A DNA stretch of 64,000 nt from Whitmania pigra. Its lineage: Eukaryota > Annelida > Clitellata > Hirudinida > Haemopidae. The stretch is taken from positions 1,890,001-1,954,000 of the forward strand of contig JAJTWR010000067.1 of the NCBI GenBank assembly GCA_021613335.1, read 5' to 3'. The notes beneath the pieces were generated by a model. It was not told where the DNA came from and searched no databases. It saw nothing but the letters and a program-made list of their open reading frames with translations. Below, one piece after another: positions 62,536 to 64,000 of the stretch. Both the position numbers and the translations under genes were made by a program. Position 1 is the stretch's first letter, and each line of letters opens with the position of its first letter.

Positions 62536-64000
62536 GACCCATTCCTTCATCTAACAATCCAACCTTCCGTCCATCCATCCAGCCATCCATCTAACCGATT
62601 ACTTCTTAATAACACGATAGCAAGGCTGCTTATTTATTCTCTCGTCACTTAAAAATAAAGACCAGACGCCCGCTACCACCACCACCATAAAAATTACCAT
62701 CATCACCATCATCATCAACAACAACAAGAACATCATCGTCATTGTCTTCGCTATCATAACTAATATAACTCATATTTAATGTTATTATTATAATTATTAT
62801 TATCACCGACACTTAAGCTCGTTATCAGCACAATGGATTGCAGACATCCAAAGGTGATGTGATAAAGCTGATGGAGTTAAGGGAACTACAAAGGAACTTT
62901 TATCGGATTCCTGAAGCGTTCTGACCAGCGGTCAGAGGAAATCAAACACATCATTATCACCGTCATCGACATCATCATCGTTATCATCCTCATCATCATC
63001 ATCGTTATCATCACATTCATCATAAACATCATCTTCATCGTTATCATCATCACCATCATCATCATTACTGTGGACAATCCCTGCTGCCCTCAGCAGCACA
63101 TTACCAGTCTCAAGTGGTTCTGTTCAGATGGTGGAGTGAGAAAAGTGCGTTTGAAACGGTTTTGTGTGAGTTTTTTTTAAATGTTTGCGATAGGTTTTAT
63201 TATCCAATAATAAATATTAATATTAAATATTAGTTGCACAATGCATTTTGTAAAGTAGAGTAATGTGAAAATCTAACAATTGTTCACAGAATAGTATAAA
63301 TATCCAACAAATTCACAAATATCTTAATGACACAGCATTCTACTTCCTTCATTCGTCCATCCATCCAAACATCCCTCGATCCGTCTACCAACCCATGATC
63401 TACCCATGATTGCTCTCTCCCTCCCAAGGGCAAAAATAGCCAAAAATAAATCCCAGCAGTTCCCAAGAAACAAGGAGCAGATAAAGAAAACATGTAACAG
63501 AATGAAGCATGGAATGTGGGACTAAATCAAGAAATTCTATTGGTGCCGTTTTGTTGATATTTATTATTAAACTCGACAGCAGGTATATAATAGATGGGAG
63601 TAATAATATAATATATATTATTAAAAATATTACCATAATTATTATTATTATTATTATTATTATAAAACAACAACAACCTAACAGACAAGAATAAGATTGC
63701 AGAAATAAAACATCAAAAGCACCATCAACCAGAAGGTCTCAAAATTGTCAGAAGACTGAAGCCATCTTTACGTGCCTTTCTGTGAAAATCAATTGATCAC
63801 CATCCAAAAAGGTAAACAAATGCTTCGAGATACATTTAATTGATGACAGACTTCAATGGAAAGGAAGCTGATGGAAAGAGAAGATGAATGAATGAAGGAA
63901 GGTAAAACGGGATGGGAGCAAAGGTGACTTTCAATGTATGTGTGTTATTACAACTGCAATGGTTGTTGTTTCCAGATAATTTAGATTTTATTTAGCAAAT

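Larger units (their letters stand above)
60253..64000. other. Intron 5' of the first visible FAT-like exon
   Basis: This 3.7-kb stretch shows no cadherin exon: no DxNDNxP or LDRE block is readable on the minus strand. It contains an ATCC repeat, a long inverted repeat, ATC and ATT microsatellites, and A+T-rich filler. As the exon at 60252 needs an upstream donor at phase 1, it is most likely intron. Confidence 0.65.

Noticed and set aside
62297..62554. An 85-residue frame in the right inverted-repeat arm, with [10 protein letters not shown]
   Set aside because: It looks faintly like a cadherin NVND motif, but the context lacks any cadherin strand pattern and the frame runs into a tetranucleotide repeat.

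Overview
The window is nuclear DNA from an intron-rich animal, most likely a lophotrochozoan such as a leech or another annelid. The evidence is five clear metazoan gene families with spliced exons, GT-AG introns often only 100-500 bases long, and abundant AAT, ATC/GAT and ATCC microsatellites. The taxon is an inference from gene content and base composition; no species-diagnostic sequence was tested.

Layout. 1-3019 is gene-free DNA with a duplicated tRNA-SINE-like repeat and A+T microsatellites. 3020-5374 (+) is the large last exon of dystroglycan (DAG1). 6153-18439 (+) is a complete WDR19/IFT144 gene of about 36 exons. 19250-22185 (-) is a two-exon TAL1/SCL-family bHLH gene, tail to tail with WDR19 and carrying a 14-copy 51-bp minisatellite in the intron that splits the bHLH domain. 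22290-28171 is intergenic and rich in microsatellites. 28172-60252 (-) is the 3' part of a giant FAT1/2/3-type (fat-like) protocadherin: about 40 exons and 4,450 codons, covering some 18-20 cadherin repeats, the membrane-distal post-cadherin region, a laminin G domain, EGF domains, one membrane span and a long cytoplasmic tail. Its 5' exons lie beyond the window.

A 7.1-kb intron of the FAT-like gene (48357-55460) holds two intronless genes on the opposite strand. They are a RANBP3 orthologue (49832-50920) and an ALYREF-like RRM protein with a coding 24-bp repeat (53214-54227). Between them lie the remains of a non-LTR retrotransposon and a small RANBP3-like fragment. Both nested genes belong to nuclear transport or mRNA export families, which may be coincidence.

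The most unusual structures are three. The first is a tandem duplication of the two FAT exons just after the last cadherin repeat (34122-36158), whose copies cannot all be spliced in frame. The second is a long inverted repeat with arms of about 380 bp around a 1.08-kb spacer (60685-62535). The third is the TAL1 minisatellite. No new multi-gene system of bacterial type is present. The genes are ordinary animal genes for adhesion (DAG1, FAT), ciliary transport (WDR19), transcription (TAL1) and nuclear transport (RANBP3, ALYREF-like), with no sign that they form one pathway.
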